A stretch of 64,000 bases of DNA from contig NYWY01000038.1 in assembly GCA_002685335.1 (NCBI GenBank), forward strand, positions 1-64,000. Reading direction: 5' to 3'. This DNA is from Planctomycetaceae bacterium (GTDB taxonomy: Bacteria > Planctomycetota > Phycisphaerae > Phycisphaerales > SM1A02). The notes below the pieces were generated by a model. It saw nothing but the letters and a program-made list of their open reading frames with translations, was not told the origin of the DNA and searched no databases. The translations under genes were made by a program, and so were the position numbers. Below, piece after piece: positions 33,355 through 41,670 of this stretch (within the stretch, counting starts at the first letter, position 1; each line of letters starts with the position of its first letter).

Positions 33355-33360
33355 TACGCT
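33355..33360 (+). promoter_or_regulatory. -10 element of a leaderless promoter (kdsC)
   Basis: TACGCT ends 6 nt before ATG 33367, with no Shine-Dalgarno sequence between them. Confidence 0.5.
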
Positions 33361-33366
33361 TCGCTC

Positions 33367-33903
33367 ATGAGCGAGTCAGATCAACTCCGAGCCGCCTCCC
33401 GAGTCAGCCTGCTCTGCCTCGACGTCGACGGCGTGCTTACCGATGGTTCCATCTTCCTCGACGATGAGGGCATCGAGACCAAGAGATTCTTCGTGCGGGA
33501 CGGAATCGGATTGCGAGCATGGCAGCGGGCGGGGGGAACCGTCGCCATCATCACCGGTCGAGGAGGCCGGGCGGTGCAGCGGCGAGCGGATGAACTGGGC
33601 ATCGACATCGTCCGCACCGACGTGGGTCGGAAAGGACCGGTCTTCGACTCCATCCTCGCGGACCTGGGCATCGAGGCGGACGCGGCCGCGATGGTCGGTG
33701 ACGACCTCCCCGACCTGCCGGTGCTCGAAAGATGCGGATATCCTGTGGCGGTGAACGATGCGGTGTCTGAAGTTCGAGAGGTCGCTCGCTTGGTCACTGA
33801 CCTTCCCGGAGGACGCGGCGCCGTTCGAGAAACGGTGGAGCACCTCCTTCAGGCTCGTGGCGCGTGGGACCGGGAAGTGATGCATCATCGAGATGGTGCT
33901 TGA
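33367..33903 (+). CDS. kdsC: 3-deoxy-D-manno-octulosonate 8-phosphate phosphatase
   Basis: A HAD-superfamily phosphatase of 178 aa that releases Kdo from Kdo-8-phosphate for the inner core of LPS. Motif I is CLDVDGVLTDG (nucleophile and acid Asp, about residues 19-21), motif II is IITGRGG, the conserved Lys is in GRKGP, and motif IV is VGDDLPDLPVL. FFVRDGIGLRAWQRAG is typical of the YrbI/KdsC group. A related NeuA-linked or sialic-acid phosphatase is the main alternative. The downstream LptC-like gene, 48 nt on, strengthens the LPS reading. Confidence 0.88.
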   Translation: MSESDQLRAASRVSLLCLDVDGVLTDGSIFLDDEGIETKRFFVRDGIGLRAWQRAGGTVAIITGRGGRAVQRRADELGIDIVRTDVGRKGPVFDSILADLGIEADAAAMVGDDLPDLPVLERCGYPVAVNDAVSEVREVARLVTDLPGGRGAVRETVEHLLQARGAWDREVMHHRDGA

Positions 33904-33950
33904 AAGACGTTCATCGACAAGACCCAAAGACAGGAAGTCTGGAGACGGTC

Positions 33951-36900
33951 ATGGCAGACCAGGTGTCAACGGACCCGCAACGAAAAACGACTCCCGCCAT
34001 TCGGCGAGGCGTGATCGATCGACGCCCACTGCTGATGGTGCTGGGGGGCGTCGCCGTCGCAGCATTGCTGGTGGCCGCGATCTGGCGTCTGGGAGATGAC
34101 CAGACCCGGAAGACCCCGCGTCGAATCGTCGACCTCGATCGGATCGTGATTCCTTCGGTGCCGACGAGCGAGGAAATCGCGGCTCCTGCGAGTGAACTCG
34201 ATCGGGACGTGCTCGCCAGTCTGCAGCAGGGCGCTTCCGTTCAGGTGGCGGACGAGTCCGGACGCCTCGCGCAGGAGTACGGGGCGATGAGGATCGACCC
34301 GCTGCCCGACGCCTGGATCTCGATGAAAAGGCCCTGGGCTCGATTGCATCCGGCCAGCGGCCGGACGATCGAGATGGAAGCCATCGATGGGACGATGCGA
34401 GTTCCGGAGCAGGCGATCGAAGCCGGAAGACTCGAGGGTGATGTGCGAATCCGGCTCTACGAGCCGGGAGAGATGCCCGGCATCGATGGCAGGCGTCCTT
34501 CGGTCGTGATCGAAGCGGCGGAGGCGGAGTACGACGCGGGACTCGGAGAGATCCGAAGTCGTCGTCGCGTACGCATCGAGACCGACGATGCCGTCTTCGT
34601 GGGCGAGGATCTTCGCATCGTGCTCGAGCAGGACGGCACCCGGATCGAACGACTGACGGTCGCTCGATCACTTGAACCCATCATGATCCGTTCACGCGCA
34701 TTCGCCGCGTCCGAGCCGTCGTCACGAACGGAGACGGCAAGTCCTTCGGCTGGTGCTGGCGCTGATGCCGGGGCCGACGGTAAGACCGGCACGGCCAGGG
34801 TACGAACGCAGAACGACGCGGGCTCGAAGAGTTCCGAAGGATCCTGGCGGGAACGCGGGGATGCACCGGAATCGGCGGACCCGCCCCGGATCTCACCGAC
34901 CACCACCCCGGGGACGGCGCCGGCCGGTTCGACGGCGGTCGACGCGGGCTCGGTCTACCGGCTGGTGCTCGAGGATGAGGTCCTGATCGAACGACTCGCG
35001 GTGGACGACGACGGCGAGACGCGACGGAGCGCGGTTTCGGGAGACCGGCTGGTCGCGATCTTCCAACTCGGCGAGGCGGGGGTTGATGGCGTGGCGACGG
35101 GGAACCACGAGGGTGGTCGCCGGACCGGTCTTGCCGGGGCCTTCGGCGAAAGCCTGCCGGGACCCCGGGTGATGGTGGACTCTCGAATGGAACGTGGCTT
35201 CGTTCCAGCTCCCGCGGTGGCCTCCCGGAGGGCGATGATCCTTGGAACCGCACTCGCCGCCGGTGAGGCGGATTCAACCGTTCCCGAGGGGCAGTTCGTC
35301 CTCGTGCATTATTCGGGACGTCTGGTCATGACACCTGCTCCATCGCTGGCCCCGCAACTTCGGAATGCGGATGATGCTCGATTGGTGGTCGAAGGACTCG
35401 AGGGGGATGGGATCGAACTTCAGGATGAGACCAACGGCGCGACGGGGACCGCCGCCCGCCTGGAGTACCGGGTTTCGACCGATCGCGTCGAATTGATCGG
35501 TGACCAGTCACATCCGTTGCGATTGAGCAGCGCCAAGTTTTCGCTGGACGGAGGCCGTTTCTGGTTCGAGCGTTCGACCGCCACCGGCGGTCTCGTCGGG
35601 CCGGGTCGGATGATCTTCGACAAGAACGGAGCCCGGGCCGTTGAATCGGCGATGGACCATGGCATGGATGGAGTCCGGTTCGCGATCAGGCGGATGCTTG
35701 CGGATTCGTCTTCGGTCGGACTCGCGACCGCCCAGGCGGTGATGGCCGCCGTCCCGCGATCGATCGGACAGGATGCGGACGATGCGGGTGAGAACCAACC
35801 GCCTCGGCTGGAAATCGTCTGGGAGGGTGGTGTCGACCTCGACTTCTTCGAGGAGACCGACACTCGACTTCGACAGGCTCGCTTCCAGGGAGACGTTCGC
35901 GTGGCGGGCGAAGCCTTCCAATTGGGATCTCAAGCCCTGACGGTCGACTTCGATCCCCAGGGTGAGGCGGACGCGATCGATCGGATCCTCGCCAGCGGCG
36001 ATGCCCGGGTGGACCAGGTGGGTGACACGGGATCGCTCGAAGCGAAGGTCATCGATCTCGGACTCACGCGGACCGAGGATGGCCGGACCATTCCCGAAGA
36101 GATGATCGCAGAGGGGCGAGTCGCCGCCAGTGACTCATCGCAGACACTCTGGACGGAACGGCTGGTGGTGACCTTCCGGGAATTGGAAGAAGGGACGAAG
36201 GCCGCCCGCGGTCTGGCCGGAGGGTTTGCCGGGGGGATCGGGGGCGGGCGTGCCGTCGGATCCGAGGAGCCGGTCGAGGCCACGGACCCGGACGAGGATT
36301 TCGGGCAGATCGAGGTTCACACCGTCGCGGCGACCGAAGCGGTTCAGGTGAGGTTGGACGAAGGGGCTCGGGTGTTCGCGGATCGACTTCGCGGCGATGC
36401 GGTGGCCGGCGTGCTCGAACTCAGCGGTGAGGATGTGATGGTGCTTCGCGGCAATGTGATCGCCGATCGAATGCAGGAAGTCCGACTCGACGATTCCAAG
36501 CGGACGGTTCGAAGCCCCGGACCGGGTCGATTCCGCTATTACGACGAGGCCGTGACCACCCCGAGCAAGGACCGGATCAAACGACCCTCTCCGACCAGTC
36601 GGACGTCCCTGGCAGCCACCTGGCGGGAGGCGATGGCCTATCGCCAGACCCCCGATGGCACGGCAGGCCGGCTTGATCTTGAGGGCGACGTTCGAGTCCG
36701 GAGCACCCCGGATTCCAGGACCAGCGATCGACTCGACGCGCAATCCGTCGGCCTGGATCTCGCGCACGGGGCTGGGGGAGTGCGCGATGCGGGGGAACGT
36801 GAATCAGGACGCCTGCTTGCCCGCGAAGGAGAAACCACGCTGGAACGCATGGTCGCCCGCGGGGACGCCATCCTCGAGAGTCGAAGCTGGGACAACGATG

Positions 36901-37544
36901 AAAAGACCGGTGAACCCCGGCTGTTCCGAGTGACCGGTGACGACGTCACCTACAAGGTCGAGACCGGCGAGGCCGCGGTCCAGGGCAAGGGGGGACTGCT
37001 GGTGCACGATCCCCGTCGCCGGGAGAACGATCAGGGCGATTCGCCGGTGGAAGCCGGTTTTGGAGTCGACGGAACGACGCGATTCACCTGGGCGCGGCGC
37101 ATGACGATGACCCGCGAGATCGACGGCCGTTACCTCGTGGTGATGGATCGGGAGGTCGAGGTCCTGCATGCAGGCCTTGAGAATGACGACACCATGACCC
37201 TGACCGGTGATCGTCTCGAGGTCACCATCGATCGTCCGGAGGATGAACCGGCTGCGCGGCCGCGAAACACGAACGTCGGAATCGAACTCGGAGGGCCGGC
37301 GGAGATCATGCGGGTCCGCGGTATCGGCCGGGTGTTCGTTCGCACGCCCGAGCATGACGTCGAATGTGAAGAGTTCGATTACAACGTCGACACCGGAATC
37401 GCGATTCTGCGAGCGTCACCCGGTCGGGTGGTCACCGTCCAGTCCAAGGCGGCTCGGACACCGATCCGTGCGGAACGGGTCCAGTGGGATCTCCGCAGCG
37501 GTCGGCTTCGAATCCTCGGTGGCGAAGGTGGCCTCGTCCGCTGA
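33951..37544 (+). CDS. Giant LptC/LptA(OstA)-like periplasmic protein
   Basis: A 1197-aa protein with one N-terminal membrane helix (about residues 26-45: LLMVLGGVAVAALLVAAIW) and a very long beta-rich periplasmic part. Repeated elements such as AEYDAGLGEIRSRRRVRIET, VLELSGEDVMVLRGNVI and AAVQGKGGLLV have the strand-turn-strand rhythm of the OstA/LptC beta-jellyroll, which carries LPS across the periplasm. Low-complexity linkers (about 265-335) split it. Ordinary LptC is about 190 aa and LptA about 180. I infer a fused or expanded LPS bridge component, supported by kdsC just upstream. GGAG 8 nt before ATG 33951 fixes the start. A distant homology search should confirm the domain count. Confidence 0.65.
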   Translation: MADQVSTDPQRKTTPAIRRGVIDRRPLLMVLGGVAVAALLVAAIWRLGDDQTRKTPRRIVDLDRIVIPSVPTSEEIAAPASELDRDVLASLQQGASVQVADESGRLAQEYGAMRIDPLPDAWISMKRPWARLHPASGRTIEMEAIDGTMRVPEQAIEAGRLEGDVRIRLYEPGEMPGIDGRRPSVVIEAAEAEYDAGLGEIRSRRRVRIETDDAVFVGEDLRIVLEQDGTRIERLTVARSLEPIMIRSRAFAASEPSSRTETASPSAGAGADAGADGKTGTARVRTQNDAGSKSSEGSWRERGDAPESADPPRISPTTTPGTAPAGSTAVDAGSVYRLVLEDEVLIERLAVDDDGETRRSAVSGDRLVAIFQLGEAGVDGVATGNHEGGRRTGLAGAFGESLPGPRVMVDSRMERGFVPAPAVASRRAMILGTALAAGEADSTVPEGQFVLVHYSGRLVMTPAPSLAPQLRNADDARLVVEGLEGDGIELQDETNGATGTAARLEYRVSTDRVELIGDQSHPLRLSSAKFSLDGGRFWFERSTATGGLVGPGRMIFDKNGARAVESAMDHGMDGVRFAIRRMLADSSSVGLATAQAVMAAVPRSIGQDADDAGENQPPRLEIVWEGGVDLDFFEETDTRLRQARFQGDVRVAGEAFQLGSQALTVDFDPQGEADAIDRILASGDARVDQVGDTGSLEAKVIDLGLTRTEDGRTIPEEMIAEGRVAASDSSQTLWTERLVVTFRELEEGTKAARGLAGGFAGGIGGGRAVGSEEPVEATDPDEDFGQIEVHTVAATEAVQVRLDEGARVFADRLRGDAVAGVLELSGEDVMVLRGNVIADRMQEVRLDDSKRTVRSPGPGRFRYYDEAVTTPSKDRIKRPSPTSRTSLAATWREAMAYRQTPDGTAGRLDLEGDVRVRSTPDSRTSDRLDAQSVGLDLAHGAGGVRDAGERESGRLLAREGETTLERMVARGDAILESRSWDNDEKTGEPRLFRVTGDDVTYKVETGEAAVQGKGGLLVHDPRRRENDQGDSPVEAGFGVDGTTRFTWARRMTMTREIDGRYLVVMDREVEVLHAGLENDDTMTLTGDRLEVTIDRPEDEPAARPRNTNVGIELGGPAEIMRVRGIGRVFVRTPEHDVECEEFDYNVDTGIAILRASPGRVVTVQSKAARTPIRAERVQWDLRSGRLRILGGEGGLVR

Positions 37545-37616
37545 GCGTCGGGGATCCGGTTCGCGTTTCTCGCGAGGGGGCGGTGCGAGTCGAACCAGGC
37601 CCTTCTCGAACCTGAC

Positions 37617-38396
37617 TCAGAGTTCGGTCCGGATCTCCCAGAGATCTGGAAAGAGGGGTTGGAAGAGGGTCTTCTGGAGATAGCCCACGCCGGGGGAACC
37701 ACCGGTTCCCTTCTTGAATCCGATGGTCCTCTCCACCATCTTCACATGGCGGTATCTCCATTCCTGGATCCCCTCGTCGAGATCGACGAGGAGTTCGCAG
37801 AGCCCTCGAAGCCTTGGAAGCTCCCGATACATGCGGATGAACTCGGGAAGCATCGCTTCACACGGCCGGGTGGCTTCGACCCCCTGGGCGTAGGCTTCGG
37901 ACGGCACCTGCACCCCGTGTCGGGAGAGGAAGCCGAGCACGCATTCCCACACCGATGTCTCCTTGAGACGTTCTTCGAGCGCCAGCCGCTCCGGAGATCC
38001 TTCCGGATAGTTGGCCAGAGGGCGATCCCGCTTGTGGCCGAGCATGAATTCCCACTCGCGAAACTGCACGCTCTGGAAGCCGCTGGAGTTGGCGAGAAAG
38101 TCTCGGAACGAGAGGAAGGAGACCGGCGTCATCGTCTCGAGGACGTCGATCTGGCCGACCATGGTCTTCAAGATGGTCAGGATCCGGCCGAGGGTCGCCT
38201 CGGCCGTGATCAGGTCGTCTGCGTCCAACATCCGGCGGAGATGCTCGGTCTCGTGGATCTGCTGCTTGAACCAGAGTTCGTAGACCTGGTGGATGACGAT
38301 GAACAGCATCTCGTCGTGCTCAGGGCCATCGGACCGGGGCGACTGGAGATCGAGAAGTTCGGGGACCCGAAGGTACGAAGCGTAGGTAAGGTTCAC
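37617..38396 (-). CDS. kynA: Tryptophan 2,3-dioxygenase
   Basis: A heme enzyme that opens the indole ring of L-tryptophan to N-formylkynurenine, first step of the kynurenine route. 259 aa, slightly shorter than the usual 270-280. HDEMLFIVIHQVYELWFKQ (about residues 27-45) is the family signature with the substrate-site His and Phe/Tyr. FLSFRDFLANSSGFQSVQFR and the terminal GGSPGVGYLQKTL also match. It starts at GTG 38396, overlapping the stop of the carotenoid desaturase gene by 4 bp, and also has a -10-like TACCAT 7 nt upstream. No kynB or kynU is adjacent. The link to carotenoid genes is unexplained. Confidence 0.93.
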   Translation of the reverse strand: MNLTYASYLRVPELLDLQSPRSDGPEHDEMLFIVIHQVYELWFKQQIHETEHLRRMLDADDLITAEATLGRILTILKTMVGQIDVLETMTPVSFLSFRDFLANSSGFQSVQFREWEFMLGHKRDRPLANYPEGSPERLALEERLKETSVWECVLGFLSRHGVQVPSEAYAQGVEATRPCEAMLPEFIRMYRELPRLRGLCELLVDLDEGIQEWRYRHVKMVERTIGFKKGTGGSPGVGYLQKTLFQPLFPDLWEIRTEL

Positions 38397-40006
38397 ACCT
38401 CGGATGGTACGGGTTCGCTCTGAGGATCGCCCACGAGGGGGGCGGGCGGGATGACGGTGGGGCTGGCGGTCCAGGCCGCCGGAGCCTCCAGATCGTGTTC
38501 ACGACACAGGAGATCGGCGGTGATCTGGCTGGAGAGGAAGATCACCGGCAGTCCGGATCCCGGATGGGTGCCGCCACCGACCATCCAGACGCCGTCGACA
38601 TCTTCGAGCTGGTGTTGCGGTCGACGGTGGAGCATCTGATCGAGGCCGTGGGCCAGATTGAAGGTCGCGCCGAGATTGATCCGCTCGTTCCGCCAGTCCG
38701 CGGGAGTCACCATCTTCTCGGTCCGAATCCGATCGCGGACGTTCGCAATGCCGAAGACGTTCTCGAGCCGGTCGAGCGTCGCCTCGCGATAGACGGAGGC
38801 CGTCTCGTTCCAGTCGATTTCCGCCCCGTCATTGGGGGTCGGCACGAGGACGTAGAGGGAGGAATCACCATCTGGCGCCAGGGTCTTGTCGATCCTCGAG
38901 GGGTTGTGGACGTAGGTGGAGGCGTCATCGGTCAGTCTCCCGCCGCCGATGTCGCCGAGGTTGTCCTGATAGCCACGGGAGGTGTAGATGGTGTGGTGGG
39001 GGAGATCCACGTCTCCTTCGAGCCCGAGATAAAGCATGAAGGTGCTGCAGGAGTATTTCTTCGAATCAACGTTCGCGTCGCTCCACTTCCGTCGGAGTGC
39101 GGGGGGGATCAGGTTCTTGATCGCCCAGGTGGCATCGGCGTTGATCACGACGTCGTCGTAGCGGTGCATCCCGCTGGAGGATCGGAGGCCCTTGGCACGG
39201 CGTCCATCGAAATCGATCGCCTCCACCGGGTCGGCGAGTCGGATCTGACCACCCATCTGCCTGAAGGCGTCCGCCATCGCGTTGACCAGGGCGTTGCAGC
39301 CGCCCTTCGGATGCCAGACGCCGTATTCGTATTCAATGAACGGCAGGATCGAGAAGAGCCCCGGGCAGTCGAAGGGGCTCATTCCGAGGTACTTGCTCTG
39401 AAACGAAAGGGCGAGGCGGACATGATCGTTCTTGAAGTAGGACGAGAGGTTCCCGTGAACCGACTGCCATGGTTTGAGACTCGGGCCGACCTTCATCGCA
39501 TCCCACGACACCAGATCGAGAAGCGAGCGGATCGGTCGCCGAAGGATGGGGGTCATGAGTTCCAGCTTGCGGCGGTTGTCACGCATGAAGCGGCGGAACG
39601 CCTCGCCATCTCCGGGCTGGATCTCTTCGAGCGTGGCGGCCATCCGGTCGACGTCCTGGGTGGCATCGATCTTCAGCGGCGCCTCGTCGGGCCGTCCGAT
39701 CAGCAACCGGTACATCGGATCGAGACGATGGAGATCGGCATGGTCCGAGAGACGGAGTCCGCAGCGGGAGAAGACCTCCTCCAGCACCCAGGGCATCATG
39801 AAGAAGGTGGGGCCGGTATCGAAACAGAACCCGTCCTGTTCGATCCGCCGGGTTCGACCCCCGACGACCGCCTGAGCCTCGTGGATCACGACTTCGGCCC
39901 CGGCATGGGCGAGAATCATCGCGGTGGCCAGGCCTCCCGGCCCGGCACCGATGATTCCGATGCGGGGGGGATTGCGATGACCGACGGTGGGGGAGGGGGC
40001 GATCAT
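38393..40006 (-). CDS. Carotenoid desaturase/oxygenase of the CrtI/CrtN/CrtP family (first copy)
   Basis: A 537-aa FAD-dependent amine-oxidase-fold enzyme. The dinucleotide loop is GIIGAGPGGLATAMILAHAG (about residues 16-35), followed by GGRTRRIEQDGFCFDTGPT, the phytoene-desaturase motif. The C-terminal FAD motif is GGGTHPGSGLPVIFLSSQ. It should desaturate or oxidise a carotene. With the aldehyde dehydrogenase, acyltransferase and glycosyltransferase opposite, a C30 diapocarotene substrate (CrtN or CrtP type) is likely but cannot be proved from sequence. It runs divergently from the rest of the cluster and ends by overlapping kynA. Confidence 0.85.
   Translation of the reverse strand: MIAPSPTVGHRNPPRIGIIGAGPGGLATAMILAHAGAEVVIHEAQAVVGGRTRRIEQDGFCFDTGPTFFMMPWVLEEVFSRCGLRLSDHADLHRLDPMYRLLIGRPDEAPLKIDATQDVDRMAATLEEIQPGDGEAFRRFMRDNRRKLELMTPILRRPIRSLLDLVSWDAMKVGPSLKPWQSVHGNLSSYFKNDHVRLALSFQSKYLGMSPFDCPGLFSILPFIEYEYGVWHPKGGCNALVNAMADAFRQMGGQIRLADPVEAIDFDGRRAKGLRSSSGMHRYDDVVINADATWAIKNLIPPALRRKWSDANVDSKKYSCSTFMLYLGLEGDVDLPHHTIYTSRGYQDNLGDIGGGRLTDDASTYVHNPSRIDKTLAPDGDSSLYVLVPTPNDGAEIDWNETASVYREATLDRLENVFGIANVRDRIRTEKMVTPADWRNERINLGATFNLAHGLDQMLHRRPQHQLEDVDGVWMVGGGTHPGSGLPVIFLSSQITADLLCREHDLEAPAAWTASPTVIPPAPLVGDPQSEPVPSEV
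38404..38409 (-). promoter_or_regulatory. -10 element of a possible leaderless promoter (kynA)
   Basis: TACCAT on the minus strand lies 7 nt before the GTG at 38396, inside the end of the desaturase gene. It could give kynA its own transcript. Confidence 0.4.
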
Positions 40007-40129
40007 GGAGCGCGTTTCGTGGAGGGATGGGGCTGGATGCGACGTGAAGTCGTCAACAGTGGAAAAACGGAGGCAAAACTAACGAATCCGGTCTGGCTCG
40101 GCTTCCGAAACCGCGCGCGATCGGTTGAG

Positions 40130-41665
40130 ATGAACACGAACATGACGCACCCTAACCAAGAATCCGAATCCCGCGAGGTGATCGTCGCCGAGCGACCCGC
40201 GAAGACGGTGTCTCCATCCATCCAGGAGGGTGGAAGGACGGTCTGGACGAGGTCCTCCCGAATGGGTCCTCCGGGTTCCCGGGAACGCCTCCAGTGGGCG
40301 AGGACGTTCGGTCGGCTGGTCGCGGCGGACGCCACCGAACTGTCGAGACTCGCGGAGGAGGAGATCAGCAAGCCTGCCTGGGAGACGATCGCGGCCGAGA
40401 TCCTGCCGACGGTCGCCGCGTGTCGCTGGCACGCCCGCCGGGCGGGCCGGATTCTCGCGGATCGCCGACTGCGGGATCGCCCGTGGTGGTTGCCGGGGCA
40501 ATCCCTGCGGGTCACCCGGGTGCCTCACGGACGGGTGGGGATCATCGCGACCTGGAACTACCCGATCCAGTTGCTTGGAGTCCAGTTGGTCCAGGCGGTG
40601 GTGGCCGGAAACCGAGTGGTCGTGAAGCCCAGTGAACGAACCCCGCGGACCCAGGCCCGACTGTTGGAGCTGGCCAGCCATGCCGGGCTCGATGAATTCG
40701 AACTTGAGGTGAGGTCGCCGGAACGGGCGGCTGGAGCGGCCCTGCTGGAGGAGGCCGAGCTCGATCATGTCGCGTTCACCGGTTCGACCAGCGTCGGGCG
40801 ACATGTCGCCATCGCATGCGCCGAACGGCTGATCCCCACGACCCTCGAACTTTCCGGCTGCGATTCCGTGATCGTGCTCGAAGACGCGGATCCGGTCCTC
40901 GCGGCCAAGGTCGCCTGGGCCGGGCTGGTCATGAACCACGGGCAGACCTGCATGGCTCCCCGTCGCATTCTCGTGCACGAAGCGATCGCTTCGCGATTCA
41001 CCGCCGCTCTGGTCCCGCTCGCCGCGGGAGCCGCGCCCCGGGCGCTTGCCGATCGCGCCGCCGCGGCTCGTCACCGATCATTGGTCGCGGACGCGGTTCG
41101 ACACGGTGCGATCCTCGCCTCGCTCGGTGAGGACGATCGAGACGACGAGATCGTCCGCCCCCAGGCCGCGATCGGCTGTCCGGTCGAGGCGGAGGCCTTC
41201 TCCGCCGATCATTTCGGCCCGCTGGTGGTCACCGCGATCTGGAAGGACGAGGCCTCGCTGCTCGAACTCCATCGTCGCGGAGGGAAGCACCTGGCGACCA
41301 GCATCTTCACCGGCGACGCCGGTCGAGCCGCCCGGCTCGCGCCGGCCCTGGGTGGTGGCATGGTGACCGTGAACGACACCATCATTCCGTTCGCCCACCC
41401 CGCGGCGCCGCTGGCACCCGCGGGCGACAGTGGATGGGGTGTGAGCCAGGGGATCGACGGTCTCCTCTCCATGACCCGACCTCTGGTGGTCTCGCGGACC
41501 GGACGTCTTCGAATCCCCCCGGGCGAACCCGATGACCGGGCGAAGTCCATGCTTCGCCGACTCGTGGACTTCCATGGGCGTGGAATAGATCCTCCGCCGC
41601 CGGAAGCACGCCCCGTTTCAGAATCCTCCCGGGAACACCCGGGCAACCCCCCGACGGAACGTTGA
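40130..41665 (+). CDS. Aldehyde dehydrogenase, probably carotenoid (diapocarotenal) type
   Basis: A 511-aa NAD(P)-dependent aldehyde dehydrogenase. The catalytic Cys lies in NHGQTCMAPRR (about residue 272), the general-base Glu in LELSGCDSV (about 238), and the oxyanion Asn and cofactor site in ATWNYPIQ and VVKPSERTP. Gly-Ser-Thr of FTGSTSVGRHVA is the NAD-binding turn. Context suggests that it oxidises a terminal carotenal to the carotenoic acid, like AldH/CrtNc in C30 pathways. I start it at ATG 40130 (or 40142); the frame is open to 38495 but overlaps the divergent desaturase and has no coding character there. It opens a tightly packed four-gene operon. Confidence 0.85.
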   Translation: MNTNMTHPNQESESREVIVAERPAKTVSPSIQEGGRTVWTRSSRMGPPGSRERLQWARTFGRLVAADATELSRLAEEEISKPAWETIAAEILPTVAACRWHARRAGRILADRRLRDRPWWLPGQSLRVTRVPHGRVGIIATWNYPIQLLGVQLVQAVVAGNRVVVKPSERTPRTQARLLELASHAGLDEFELEVRSPERAAGAALLEEAELDHVAFTGSTSVGRHVAIACAERLIPTTLELSGCDSVIVLEDADPVLAAKVAWAGLVMNHGQTCMAPRRILVHEAIASRFTAALVPLAAGAAPRALADRAAAARHRSLVADAVRHGAILASLGEDDRDDEIVRPQAAIGCPVEAEAFSADHFGPLVVTAIWKDEASLLELHRRGGKHLATSIFTGDAGRAARLAPALGGGMVTVNDTIIPFAHPAAPLAPAGDSGWGVSQGIDGLLSMTRPLVVSRTGRLRIPPGEPDDRAKSMLRRLVDFHGRGIDPPPPEARPVSESSREHPGNPPTER

Positions 41666-41670
41666 ACGAC

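Noticed and set aside
38495..40129. Upstream extension of the aldehyde dehydrogenase frame by more than 500 codons
   Set aside because: It lies entirely opposite the first carotenoid desaturase gene and shows shadow-type composition; the dehydrogenase fold begins after ATG 40130.
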